Below, piece by piece: positions 7,750 through 16,930 of a DNA stretch of 64,000 nt (the first letter of the stretch is position 1; each line of letters starts with the position of its first letter). Source of the stretch: a bacterium (lineage in GTDB: Bacteria > Bacteroidota > Ignavibacteria > SZUA-365); the NCBI GenBank assembly GCA_020444325.1, contig JAHLLD010000003.1, positions 85,572-149,571 on the forward strand, in the 5' to 3' direction. The notes beneath the pieces were generated by a model. That model searched no databases. It saw nothing but the letters and a program-made list of their open reading frames with translations, and was not told the DNA's origin. The translations under genes and the position numbers were made by a program.

Positions 7750-8784
7750 ATGAAATGCTTCCTTTCCCTCTCGCTGATCCTGACATTGACCGCTCTTCCG
7801 GCTGCCTTCGCGCAGGAGCATGCCGCCCTGTGGCCGAAAATCGAGTCCTTTGATTCCGGTTATCTCCAGGTTTCCGATCTGCACAGCATTTATTACGACC
7901 GCAGCGGAAATCCGGATGGTGTGCCGGTTTTCGTGCTTCATGGGGGACCCGGAGGATCGACGTCCCCGTATTACCGCCGCTTCTGTGATCCGACGTATTT
8001 CCAGATCGTGTTGCACGACCAGCGCGGGGCGGGACGCTCGAAACCCTATGCGGAAACGAGGGAAAACACGACCTGGGACCTTGTGGAGGATATCGAGCAA
8101 CTGCGCAAACATATCGGGGCCGAGCGTATCGTGCTGTTCGGCGGGTCGTGGGGAACGACACTGGGACTCGCGTACGCCGAGCGGTATCCGGATCGTGTCC
8201 TCGGACTCGTCCTCCGCGGGGTATTTACCGCAACGAAGGAAGAAATCGATTGGTTTTATCACGGAGGGACAGCACATCTGTTTCCGGACCAGTACCGGGA
8301 ACTGCTTGACGCGCTGCCGGACCCGGACCGTCGTCCGCTTCCTGCGTATCTGTATGAGCTGCTGCAATCACCGGATTCCCTGACGCGCGCGAAATATGCA
8401 AGAGCATGGACGAAGTACGAGGCCGCCGCCAGTAAAGTGGATGCGGATTCGAGTCATATTCGTCAGCTCAACAACTGGCTGGAAGGCAACAATCCGCTGT
8501 CATTCGCGCTTTTCGAGAATTACTACATGGCCAATGACTGTTTTCTTGAGCCTGATCAGCTCTGGAAGGATATCGACCGCATTCGTGATATCCCGGCGTT
8601 CATCGTCAATGGGCGCTTCGACGCCATCTGTCCACCCATAACCGCCTGGCGTCTGTACCGCGCCCTGCCGCACTCACGCCTGGTCCTTACTTTCGCCTCG
8701 GGGCACTCGATGGCGGAGCCGAATACGGAAGCAGCCCTCGTGCAGGGCTTCGAATGGCTGAAAACCAAACTGGAGGAGAAATGA
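7750..8784 (+). CDS. Proline iminopeptidase-like alpha/beta hydrolase (S33), secreted
   Basis: The protein has 344 residues and a signal peptide (MKCFLSLSLILTLTALPAAFAQ). It contains HGGPGG (64-69), DQRGAGRS (90-97) and the nucleophile GGSWG with Ser133, all diagnostic of prolyl iminopeptidases of family S33. NGRFDAICPP and SGHS near the C-terminus supply the acid and the His. It would release N-terminal proline from peptides outside the cytoplasm. An ATG 33 bp upstream is in frame, but the start at 7750 opens directly into the signal peptide. Its stop overlaps the start of the aldolase gene (ATGA). Confidence 0.9.
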   Translation: MKCFLSLSLILTLTALPAAFAQEHAALWPKIESFDSGYLQVSDLHSIYYDRSGNPDGVPVFVLHGGPGGSTSPYYRRFCDPTYFQIVLHDQRGAGRSKPYAETRENTTWDLVEDIEQLRKHIGAERIVLFGGSWGTTLGLAYAERYPDRVLGLVLRGVFTATKEEIDWFYHGGTAHLFPDQYRELLDALPDPDRRPLPAYLYELLQSPDSLTRAKYARAWTKYEAAASKVDADSSHIRQLNNWLEGNNPLSFALFENYYMANDCFLEPDQLWKDIDRIRDIPAFIVNGRFDAICPPITAWRLYRALPHSRLVLTFASGHSMAEPNTEAALVQGFEWLKTKLEEK

Positions 8785-9488
8785 GCAGCATCGATTATAC
8801 CGACCTCCGGCATGATGTGGCGGAGCATTGCCGCGCCATGCTGCGCGCGGGACTCACAACAGGCTCGGGCGGTAACATCTCCGTTCGTCTCGAAAACACG
8901 GATCGCATGTGCATCAGTCCTTCAGGCATCCCGTACCACGAGATGCGCGTGGAGGAAGTACCCATCATCGATTTCGACGGAGAACACAGCGATACCGACA
9001 CGCAGCCCTCCAGCGAGTATCCCATGCATGCCGCGGTCTACCGGGCGCGACCCGACGTCACGGCCATCGTTCACACGCATTCCCCCTATGCCACCACCTT
9101 CGCCTGTCTGCGTGAACCCATCCCCGCGTCGCATTACCTTGTCGGCTTTGCGGGTCCGCGGGTCCCTGTCGCCCCCTACGCCACGTATGGCAGTGAGGAA
9201 CTGGCGCGCAATGCAGTGGAGTCGCTCGGGCAGGAGTATCATGCGACACTGCTGGCAAATCACGGGCTGCTGAGCGTGGCATCGTCCATTGAGCGGGCTT
9301 TCGCCATTGCCGAAGAAATCGAGCTCGTCGCACGCATCCACTACCAGGCGCGTTGCATCGGGACGCCGGTAATTCTTGACGACGAGGAAATAAAGCGTGT
9401 GATCCGGAAGTTCAGAAGTTATGGCGTGCGGTCATCCCATGCCGCCGATGACACCCGGCTCGACAATTACGATGGTGAAGGGAGCTGA
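8781..9488 (+). CDS. Class II aldolase/adducin family protein
   Basis: The protein has 235 residues. It has the substrate-phosphate loop TGSGGNISVR (28-36), catalytic Glu79, and Zn-binding His98, His100 (VHTHSPYA) and His161 (LLANHGLL). This matches L-fuculose-1-phosphate and L-ribulose-5-phosphate-4-epimerase type enzymes, so it probably cleaves or epimerises a sugar phosphate in the cytoplasm. A GGAGGAG ribosome site directly before the ATG at 8781 decides the start, and the ATGA overlap points to translational coupling with the peptidase. The exact substrate is unknown. Confidence 0.87.
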   Translation: MSSIDYTDLRHDVAEHCRAMLRAGLTTGSGGNISVRLENTDRMCISPSGIPYHEMRVEEVPIIDFDGEHSDTDTQPSSEYPMHAAVYRARPDVTAIVHTHSPYATTFACLREPIPASHYLVGFAGPRVPVAPYATYGSEELARNAVESLGQEYHATLLANHGLLSVASSIERAFAIAEEIELVARIHYQARCIGTPVILDDEEIKRVIRKFRSYGVRSSHAADDTRLDNYDGEGS

Positions 9489-9496
9489 GCGGTCGC

Positions 9497-11194
9497 ATGG
9501 AGTTCCTTCCCGTCAGTAAAGCGGAAATGCAGCGGCTCGGATGGTCGCAATGTGATGTCATCCTCGTCAGCGGCGATGCGTATATCGATGCTCCGCAGAT
9601 CGGTGTCGCCGTTATCGGACGCGTGCTGGTGGATGCCGGATTTCGTGTCGGTGTCATCGCACAGCCCGACATGCATTCGGGGGAGGATATCAGCCGTCTC
9701 GGGGAACCGCGGCTGTTCTGGGGCGTGACCGGGGGCAGCGTGGATTCGATGGTCGCCAACTACACGGCGCTGCAGAAGAAGAGACGGTCGGACGACTATA
9801 CTCCGGGAGGTGAAAACACGCAGCGGCCCGATCGCGCCGTCATCGCGTACAGCAATCTCATCCGGCAGTATTTCAAGGGCACGGTGCCCATCGTGCTCGG
9901 GGGACTCGAAGCGAGTCTCCGTCGCATCGCACATTACGATTACTGGAGCGACGCGGTCAGACGCTCCGTGCTTTTCGATGCAAAGGCCGACCTCCTGGTC
10001 TATGGCATGGCAGAGGAGACGGTTGTGCAGCTCGCCCGGTCGCTGGCGGAAGGGGAACTGCCGCGTGCTCTGCCAGGCACATGCATCATTGAGAAGACTG
10101 CACCCGATGCCTATCTGCAGTTGCCTTCCTACAAGATTGCGCGCAGCGATGTGGACTCCTTCCTGCACATGTACCGGGTGTTTTACGACAATACCGATCC
10201 CGTGACGGCGAAAGGACTCGCACAGCAGCATGGAGACCGATGGCTCGTGCAGCATCCGCCTCCCGCCTATGAATCCCAGGTGCAGCTTGACCACGTGTAT
10301 GGACTTCCGTTTGCGCGGGATGCGCATCCGACATACAGGAACAAGGGTCGTATTCCAGCGCTCGATACCATACGCTTTGCCCTGCAGACCCATCGCGGCT
10401 GCTACGGCGAATGCAATTTCTGTGCTATCGCCGTGCATGAAGGACGACGGGTACGCTGGCGCAGCGAGCGCTCGGTTCTCGATGAGGCAGCGTCATTTTC
10501 CTCACATCCGGCGTTCAAGGGTGTGATCCCCGATGTCGGGGGTCCCACCGCCAACATGTACGGTTACGAATGCAGCAAGAAAATCGAGAAGGGTGCATGC
10601 ACGGAAAAACGCTGCGTTTACCCCACGCTCTGCAAACAGCTGCCCGTGGATCACAGCCGCTACACACGTTTGCTGCAGCGAATCCGTGCACTGCCGGGGA
10701 TGCGGCATGTTTTCGTCGCCAGCGGGATCCGGCACGATCTCGTGAAGGAAGACCGCTCCTGCGGCATGGATTTCATGGAGCAACTCGTTTCCCATCACGT
10801 GTCAGGACAGCTCAAGCTGGCCCCCGAGCACAGTGACGACAGTGTGCTCGGCGTCATGGGGAAAGGGGGCGTGCAGGATCTGCTCGACTTCCGCGAACGA
10901 TTCTATTCCATCTCGAAGAAATCGGGGAAAAAACAGTTCCTCACCTATTACTTCATCGCCGCCCACCCAGGTTGCGAAGAAAAGCATATGCGGGCGCTGA
11001 AATCGTTTGCTTCCACGGAACTTCAAATCAATCCGGAACAGGTACAGATTTTTACGCCCACGCCTGGAACGTGGTCAAGCGTCATGTATCACACGGGGAA
11101 AAACCCGTTTACCGGGGAGCGCATGTTCGTAGAAAAGGGGTTACGAGGGAAGCGGTTGCAGAAAGACATCCTGCACACAGCAAAAAAAAGATGA
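9497..11194 (+). CDS. YgiQ family radical SAM protein (UPF0313)
   Basis: The protein has 565 residues. The N-terminal region (WSQCDVILVSGDAYIDAP) is a B12-binding-like domain typical of YgiQ. The radical-SAM cluster motif is CYGECNFC (Cys302, Cys306, Cys309), preceded by FALQTHRG. The C-terminus (KNPFTGERMFVEK) is also characteristic. YgiQ proteins bind a [4Fe-4S] cluster and S-adenosylmethionine; their reaction is not established. The gene follows the aldolase by 8 bp and may share its transcript. Confidence 0.93.
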   Translation: MEFLPVSKAEMQRLGWSQCDVILVSGDAYIDAPQIGVAVIGRVLVDAGFRVGVIAQPDMHSGEDISRLGEPRLFWGVTGGSVDSMVANYTALQKKRRSDDYTPGGENTQRPDRAVIAYSNLIRQYFKGTVPIVLGGLEASLRRIAHYDYWSDAVRRSVLFDAKADLLVYGMAEETVVQLARSLAEGELPRALPGTCIIEKTAPDAYLQLPSYKIARSDVDSFLHMYRVFYDNTDPVTAKGLAQQHGDRWLVQHPPPAYESQVQLDHVYGLPFARDAHPTYRNKGRIPALDTIRFALQTHRGCYGECNFCAIAVHEGRRVRWRSERSVLDEAASFSSHPAFKGVIPDVGGPTANMYGYECSKKIEKGACTEKRCVYPTLCKQLPVDHSRYTRLLQRIRALPGMRHVFVASGIRHDLVKEDRSCGMDFMEQLVSHHVSGQLKLAPEHSDDSVLGVMGKGGVQDLLDFRERFYSISKKSGKKQFLTYYFIAAHPGCEEKHMRALKSFASTELQINPEQVQIFTPTPGTWSSVMYHTGKNPFTGERMFVEKGLRGKRLQKDILHTAKKR

Positions 11195-11334
11195 AATTTT
11201 CACGAAGATCGTGAATCCCTGCGCGATCTTGCTGCATCCTACTCCTGGAGCTGAAGACCGGCTACTCCTAAATATTTCCTTCATTGGAGAAACGACCTGC
11301 CGGAATTTCGAGAGAATTGCAACATGGAGCAGCA

Positions 11335-13251
11335 ATGACCAACAAAAAACGTACCTTTTTCTTTTCCATCCTCATTATTATTCCTCTCCTGGCCCTCACC
11401 GGATGGGCTTTCTGGTCGGACATGATCAACATGATGCTGCCGGCGGACAGTCGTCCGGGGAGCATCACCTACGTGGCTGAGCCTGTGACGCAGGAGCAGT
11501 TCGACGCCATCGCTGATCAGCTTACGGGCGAATTCGATATGGAATTCAAGCACATCGACATTTTCCGCGAAGCGGGCATCACCGAGTATGAGGGACCGCA
11601 GACCTGCCTTTCCTGTCATGAGGAAATCACTGTTGAGGATGCCGCGAGCGGCAACGAGAAAACCGTCAACCTCATGCACAACCTCCTGACATCAACGCAC
11701 TATCGTTTCTTCACCGAGCGTCACCCGAATGTGTACGGCTTCAACGGCAAGCTGGCCGATAATTTCGCCATGGGAAAAATCAATCGTCCCTGTCCCAAGC
11801 CGGGTAGCTTCGCGATGACCGCCTGGGCGGACCTCGTGGTCACCGAGCATGGCGACACGCTTTCCGAGGGCTGTGGCCAGTGCCATATCGGCGGCCAGTA
11901 CCAGGCGCCGCTTGGTGAAATGATGCCGGGTTATGAAACCACGCAGGATGAAAAAGATGCCATTGACTGTCTGATCTGCCACTCGCAGGGATATGACATG
12001 AACCGCAAGCAGGTGACGATGGACGACAACGGACTCAAGCGCTGGGAAATGGACCGCAGCATGCGTGCCGCGATGTCGGTTACGACAACAACGTCGCAGA
12101 CCTGCCTGCGCTGTCACCAGCACAATTTTGGCGGCGACATTTATATCGATTCCACCGACACCTCGTTTTTCCAGAGCATGCTGAACACAGGCCACGAGCG
12201 TCCCCGCGTCCTTCACCCTGGATCCAAGCGCGGCACGCCGTTCTCCCCGAGCTGGGATGTGCATGCTGCTGCGGGACTGAACTGTACGGACTGCCACACC
12301 ACCGAAGGTCACTACATCGCAAAGGGCCAGCATACCACGACGATGATGACCAATGATCTGCCGGATGTGGATGTGGCATGTGCGAACTGTCACACCAATG
12401 AGCCGCATGAGGAAAATGAGGAGATCGCCGAATTCCTCAACATGCATACCGAGAAAGTGGCGTGCGTGACCTGCCATATCCCCTCGCTGCAGGAAGACAA
12501 TGCCACGCGCCGCGATTTCGACACACCGATGTATGAAGAACACCCGGGTGTGTACGTGTACACAGATATTGAAAAGTTCACCCAGCCGAAGCAGGCAATG
12601 ACCTACGTCTGGTGGAACGGTGATGCGACCTTCCTCGGCAATGCCATCGGTGACAATCCCAACGGGGAAGACCGCTACGTGTTTTACAAGCCGACGCAGA
12701 AGTGGCCTGAGTACCAGGACTACGACTACAGTGAATGGTACGAGCGCGTGATGCGTCCCATCGCCAAGAAGCGTCCCTCCAAGCTGTATGCCATGAAAAT
12801 CTTCAACGGCAAGCAGCACATCGACCTGCAGAATATCGGTCCCTTCGGTGGCATGTTCGTGCCCTACAATCTCCCGACCTATTATCGCACCGGCGATCCT
12901 GACAAGGCCGCTTCCGTGGAAATGGCGAAAGACATGATGAAGATGATGTACGGCACCATGTTCAAGTACTACATGATGGATCAGTTCATGCAGTACATGG
13001 ACGATGGTACCGGGAAATACATTACCGAATGGCACACCGAGCCGTATGAGGACGTGCGCCTGGTCAAGCAGGGCAAGGTGGAACCCCGCTGGATTCCTGC
13101 CGATGCCAACATGGAAATCAGTCACGCCGTGCGCCGCAACGGAGCGCTGACCTGCCAGAACTGTCATGCCGAAGACGGTGTGCTTGACTGGAAGGCCCTC
13201 GGTTACAGTGACGAAGACGTGGAAATGTATCAGATGAATCCTCTCGAGTGA
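11335..13251 (+). CDS. Octaheme c-type cytochrome, tetrathionate reductase (OTR) family
   Basis: The protein has 638 residues with an N-terminal membrane anchor or signal (FFFSILIIIPLLALTGWAF). Eight CXXCH heme sites lie at about residues 91, 180, 212, 257, 317, 349, 377 and 607. The C-terminal ISHAVRRNGALTCQNCH and DWKALGY are characteristic of the OTR family, known from Shewanella to reduce tetrathionate, nitrite and hydroxylamine. It would act in the periplasm as a terminal reductase; the physiological substrate here is not proven. The ATG at 11335 is preceded by GGAG and opens into the membrane segment; an in-frame ATG 51 bp upstream has no such support. No quinol dehydrogenase gene lies beside it. 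Confidence 0.93.
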   Translation: MTNKKRTFFFSILIIIPLLALTGWAFWSDMINMMLPADSRPGSITYVAEPVTQEQFDAIADQLTGEFDMEFKHIDIFREAGITEYEGPQTCLSCHEEITVEDAASGNEKTVNLMHNLLTSTHYRFFTERHPNVYGFNGKLADNFAMGKINRPCPKPGSFAMTAWADLVVTEHGDTLSEGCGQCHIGGQYQAPLGEMMPGYETTQDEKDAIDCLICHSQGYDMNRKQVTMDDNGLKRWEMDRSMRAAMSVTTTTSQTCLRCHQHNFGGDIYIDSTDTSFFQSMLNTGHERPRVLHPGSKRGTPFSPSWDVHAAAGLNCTDCHTTEGHYIAKGQHTTTMMTNDLPDVDVACANCHTNEPHEENEEIAEFLNMHTEKVACVTCHIPSLQEDNATRRDFDTPMYEEHPGVYVYTDIEKFTQPKQAMTYVWWNGDATFLGNAIGDNPNGEDRYVFYKPTQKWPEYQDYDYSEWYERVMRPIAKKRPSKLYAMKIFNGKQHIDLQNIGPFGGMFVPYNLPTYYRTGDPDKAASVEMAKDMMKMMYGTMFKYYMMDQFMQYMDDGTGKYITEWHTEPYEDVRLVKQGKVEPRWIPADANMEISHAVRRNGALTCQNCHAEDGVLDWKALGYSDEDVEMYQMNPLE

Positions 13252-13275
13252 GTGTACGCTCACTGAGCTCCAGGA

Positions 13276-13312
13276 AAAGGGCGTCCCTCGCAAGAAGGAC
13301 GCCCTTTCTACA
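13276..13312 (+). terminator. Intrinsic terminator after the octaheme cytochrome gene
   Basis: AAAGGGCGTCC (13276-13286) pairs perfectly with GGACGCCCTTT (13297-13307) around a 10-base loop, 25 bp after the stop. The T-tail is short (TTTCT). Confidence 0.75.
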
Positions 13313-13399
13313 TATGCCAAATATCACGACATTTTTGTATCTTTTTTCCTCGGGAAACGTACTGAGAAGAATGAATCCTGTTTTTCAAATATCGGAGTA

Positions 13400-16267
13400 A
13401 TGATGAACCGATTCCTACGTGTTGCGACTGCTGTTGTCCTGTTCGCTGCGCTGCCGATGCTGCTGCATGCACAGGAGCAGGAGAGTGCTATTTCCTCCCT
13501 TGGACTTGGAAGCAAACTCCCTGTAAATCCGCTCGTGAAAATCGGGAAGCTCGAGAACGGGCTGACCTACTACATCATGCAGAACAAACGGCCCGAGAAC
13601 CGCGCGGAAATGCGTCTCGTTGTCAATGCCGGATCCATCCTTGAAACCGATGACCAGCAGGGACTCGCACATTTCTGTGAACACATGGCATTTAACGGTT
13701 CCGAAAATTTCAAGAAAAACGAACTCGTCGAGTACCTCGAGTCCATCGGTATGCGCTTCGGATCCGATCTGAACGCCTATACCTCATTCGATGAGACCGT
13801 GTACATGCTTGAATTGCCGATGGACGATGAAAGCGTCGTTGACAAGGGCATGCAGGTGCTGGTGGACTGGGCCTCGGCGCTGTCATTCGAGAACGAAGAG
13901 ATCGACAAGGAACGCGGTGTGATCATGGAAGAATGGCGCAGCAGGAAAAGCGCAGCGTCCCGCATTCGCGACAAGCAGTTCCCTGTTCTGCTGCACAATT
14001 CGAAGTATGCAAAGCGACTGCCCATCGGTCAGCCCGAAATTATCGAAAACTTCGAGTACGATACGGTGAAGAAATTCTATCGCGACTGGTATCGTCCCTC
14101 GCTGATGGCAGTCATCGCGGTGGGCGATTTCGATGTCAGCCAGATGGAAGAAAAGATCAAAGCCAAATTCGGCGGGATCGAAAAGCATCCGAATCCCCCG
14201 AAGCGTGAGACCTTTGAGGTACCTGATCATGATCAGTTCCTGTTCACCATCGAATCCGATCCCGAGGCGACGTCTACCAGTGTCAACCTGTATCACATGA
14301 TGGATCCGGAGGTGGATCGCAGGGTGATGGACTATCGTTCATCGATGATTCCGCAGCTCTACAGCCAGATGCTCAACGCCCGTTACAGCGAGCTGCTGCA
14401 GGACAAGAATCCTCCGTACATCTTCGCGTCCTCAGGCAAGGGCGGCTTTGTGCGCGCGAAAGATGTGTATGTCCTCAATTGCGGAGTGAAGGACGGTGGA
14501 ATCGCACGCGGCTTCGAGACTCTGCTCACTGAGGCCGAACGCGTCAAGCAGCACGGTTTTCTCGAGACCGAGCTCGAGCGTGCGAAAACCAATATCCTTC
14601 GCAGAATGGAGCAGATGTACGAGGAGCGCGAGAAAACCCGTTCCGGCAGTCATGCGTCTGAGTTCGTTCGCAATTTCCTCACCGAAGAGCCGATTCCCGG
14701 TATCGAGGTGGAGTACGAACTGTACAAGAAGTATCTTCCGACCATCACCATCCGCGAAGTGAACAAGCTGACGGATGAGCTGCTGCGTGAGGACAACAGG
14801 GTTCTTGCCGTGAGCATGCCCGAAAACGAAAAATATCCCAAACCGACGGAAGAAGAACTGCGTGCCATCATCGCGAAGGTCGAAGCCATGAAGCTCGAAC
14901 CGTACGTCGATGAGGTTGCCAACAAGCCGCTGACTGAAGTCCCCGGGCAGTTCGCGAAGGTGACGGCAGAGAAGTCGTACGACGATGTCGGCATCACGGA
15001 ATGGACGCTGGGGAATGGCGTACATGTGCTGCTGAAACCCACCGATTTCAAAGACGATGAGATTCAGTTCGCCGCGTGGAGTCCGGGTGGTCACAGCCTG
15101 TCGACAGACGCCAATTACCCGAGTTCGTCGATGGCTGACGCACTGGTCAGCGCCGGCGGTGTGGGTGATTTCGACGTCATCAAACTGCGCAAGGCCCTGA
15201 CCGGCAAGGTCGCGAGTGTCAGTCCGAGTATCACCGAAGAGTCCGAGGGCTTCTACGGACAGGCTTCGCCGAAGGATGTCGAAACCATGCTGCAGCTGGT
15301 GAACCTGTATTTCAAGGCACCGCGCAAGGACACGACCGCGGTGGAGAGTTTCAAGGAGCGCATCGGAGGCTTCCTTGCCAATGCCCGCAATCGTCCTGAA
15401 AGTGTGTTCGGCGATACGCTGACGAAGGTGCTCTACCAGGATCATCCCCGTCATCAGCCGATGACAGAAGAGTGGCTCAAGGGACTCGATCTCGAAGTGG
15501 CATACGATTTCTATCTCGACCGCTTCAAAGACGCGAGTGATTTCACTTTCATGTTCGTGGGGAATTTCAAGCCGGAAGAACTCAAGCCGATGGTCGAAAC
15601 CTGGCTCGGTTCGCTGCCTTCAATCAACCGCAAGGAAACCTGGGGCGATCCCGGCATTCGCTACCCGAAAGGCGTGATCAAGAAGAAGGTATACAAGGGC
15701 ATCGACGACAAGTCCATGGTCACCGTCGTGTTCACAGGCGACCACAACTGGTCGTACGAAAACAACTACAAGGCGAATGCTCTTGAAGAACTGCTCACGA
15801 TCAAGCTTCGCGAAGAGATACGCGAAGAAAAGGGCGGTACCTATGGCGTTGGTGTGCGCATGGGCCTGGACAAGTCACCGGTCGGGGATTATGCCCTGAT
15901 GATTCGCTTCGGCTGCAAGCCGGAACGTGTCGACGAGCTTACCGCGACCCTCTTCGACGTCCTCAACAGCGTACGAAATGAACCTGCCGATGAAGAGACC
16001 ATCAACAAGATCAAGGAGATTCAGCGCCGCGAGCGTGAGACAAATCTCAAGGAGAATGGATGGTGGCTCGGACAGATGCGTGCATCGCTGTCGTACGGCG
16101 AGCCGCTTGATCGCTGGATGCAGTACGACGCACTGGTCGACGCACTGGATGCCGATATGCTGCAGGAGACAGCACAGAAGTATATCAACATGGACAATTA
16201 CGTGCAGGTCCAGCTTTTCCCCGAGGAGAAGCCGGATGATGCAACAGGCGACGTCTCCGCCGAGTAA
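13400..16267 (+). CDS. M16 family zinc metalloprotease (insulinase/pitrilysin), secreted
   Basis: The protein has 955 residues with a signal peptide (about residues 1-25, ending LLHAQ). The inverted zinc motif HFCEH (91-95) identifies the M16 active domain, and the distal metal-binding Glu is expected in ENEEIDKERGVIMEEW. A second, inactive M16 half follows (from about 520, including SPGGHSLSTD). The two-domain length matches PqqL/pitrilysin-like enzymes that degrade peptides in the periplasm. A GGAG ribosome site precedes the ATG pair at 13400 and 13403. A strong terminator follows. Confidence 0.95.
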   Translation: MMNRFLRVATAVVLFAALPMLLHAQEQESAISSLGLGSKLPVNPLVKIGKLENGLTYYIMQNKRPENRAEMRLVVNAGSILETDDQQGLAHFCEHMAFNGSENFKKNELVEYLESIGMRFGSDLNAYTSFDETVYMLELPMDDESVVDKGMQVLVDWASALSFENEEIDKERGVIMEEWRSRKSAASRIRDKQFPVLLHNSKYAKRLPIGQPEIIENFEYDTVKKFYRDWYRPSLMAVIAVGDFDVSQMEEKIKAKFGGIEKHPNPPKRETFEVPDHDQFLFTIESDPEATSTSVNLYHMMDPEVDRRVMDYRSSMIPQLYSQMLNARYSELLQDKNPPYIFASSGKGGFVRAKDVYVLNCGVKDGGIARGFETLLTEAERVKQHGFLETELERAKTNILRRMEQMYEEREKTRSGSHASEFVRNFLTEEPIPGIEVEYELYKKYLPTITIREVNKLTDELLREDNRVLAVSMPENEKYPKPTEEELRAIIAKVEAMKLEPYVDEVANKPLTEVPGQFAKVTAEKSYDDVGITEWTLGNGVHVLLKPTDFKDDEIQFAAWSPGGHSLSTDANYPSSSMADALVSAGGVGDFDVIKLRKALTGKVASVSPSITEESEGFYGQASPKDVETMLQLVNLYFKAPRKDTTAVESFKERIGGFLANARNRPESVFGDTLTKVLYQDHPRHQPMTEEWLKGLDLEVAYDFYLDRFKDASDFTFMFVGNFKPEELKPMVETWLGSLPSINRKETWGDPGIRYPKGVIKKKVYKGIDDKSMVTVVFTGDHNWSYENNYKANALEELLTIKLREEIREEKGGTYGVGVRMGLDKSPVGDYALMIRFGCKPERVDELTATLFDVLNSVRNEPADEETINKIKEIQRRERETNLKENGWWLGQMRASLSYGEPLDRWMQYDALVDALDADMLQETAQKYINMDNYVQVQLFPEEKPDDATGDVSAE

Positions 16268-16291
16268 GTCCCGCATCGAAAAAACCTGACA

Positions 16292-16334
16292 AGCGTCCCT
16301 GACCGGCATTCGCGGCAGGGACGCTTTCCTTTTT
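16292..16334 (+). terminator. Intrinsic terminator after the M16 protease gene
   Basis: AGCGTCCCTG (16292-16301) pairs with CAGGGACGCT (16316-16325), followed by TTCCTTTTT. Confidence 0.9.
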
Positions 16335-16390
16335 ATCCTGCGCAACGTACATTCCCGTAATCCATTAACTCCGAAATACGGGGATGGTCC

Positions 16391-16927
16391 ATGGCTCCTG
16401 CTACCCTGCAAAAACCCGCCGTCATCGTCCTGTCGCATCACCCATCACCACTCGGCAATCTGCATATCGCCAGTTGTGACGGGGCCGTCTGCTACCTCGG
16501 CTTCGAGCGTAAAGGCTATCGCGAGGATCTCTATGCCTATCTGGGACGCTACCTCAAACACTTCGACGTGCAGTCCGACAAGGGCCAACACGACAGCATC
16601 CACCGTCAGCTCGACAGATACTTCGAAGGACGCGTGAAAAAATTCCGCGTCAAGACGCATCTCTACGGGACGGAATTTCAGCTGCAGGTGTGGACGGCAC
16701 TTCGCTCCATTCAGTACGGCAGCACCAGCAGCTACCGTGCCATCGCCGACTACGTGGGCAATCCCGACGCCTCCCGTGCCGTCGGCCAGGCCGTCGGCCG
16801 CAACCCCATCTCCATCATCATACCCTGTCACCGTGTCATCGGCGAAAACGGCACCCTCGTCGGCTACGCCGGCGGCGTCGACCGCAAGAAAAAATTGTTA
16901 AAGCTCGAAGGCGCCCTCCTGGTTTAG
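16391..16927 (+). CDS. ogt: Methylated-DNA--[protein]-cysteine S-methyltransferase
   Basis: The protein has 178 residues. The active-site motif IIPCHRVIG contains the acceptor Cys146, and the conserved YGSTSSYRAIADYVGNP and GYAGG flank it. It removes O6-alkyl groups from guanine by irreversible transfer to this cysteine. The length fits Ogt rather than Ada, because no N-terminal AraC domain is present. The stop codon lies only 3 bp before the left inverted repeat of the GxxExxY cassette. Confidence 0.95.
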   Translation: MAPATLQKPAVIVLSHHPSPLGNLHIASCDGAVCYLGFERKGYREDLYAYLGRYLKHFDVQSDKGQHDSIHRQLDRYFEGRVKKFRVKTHLYGTEFQLQVWTALRSIQYGSTSSYRAIADYVGNPDASRAVGQAVGRNPISIIIPCHRVIGENGTLVGYAGGVDRKKKLLKLEGALLV

Positions 16928-16930
16928 TAT

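Noticed and set aside
11692-13320. A 542-codon open frame opposite the octaheme cytochrome gene
   Set aside because: It is the mirror of a gene with eight heme motifs, has no ribosome site and its translation is His-rich as expected from reversed CXXCH codons.
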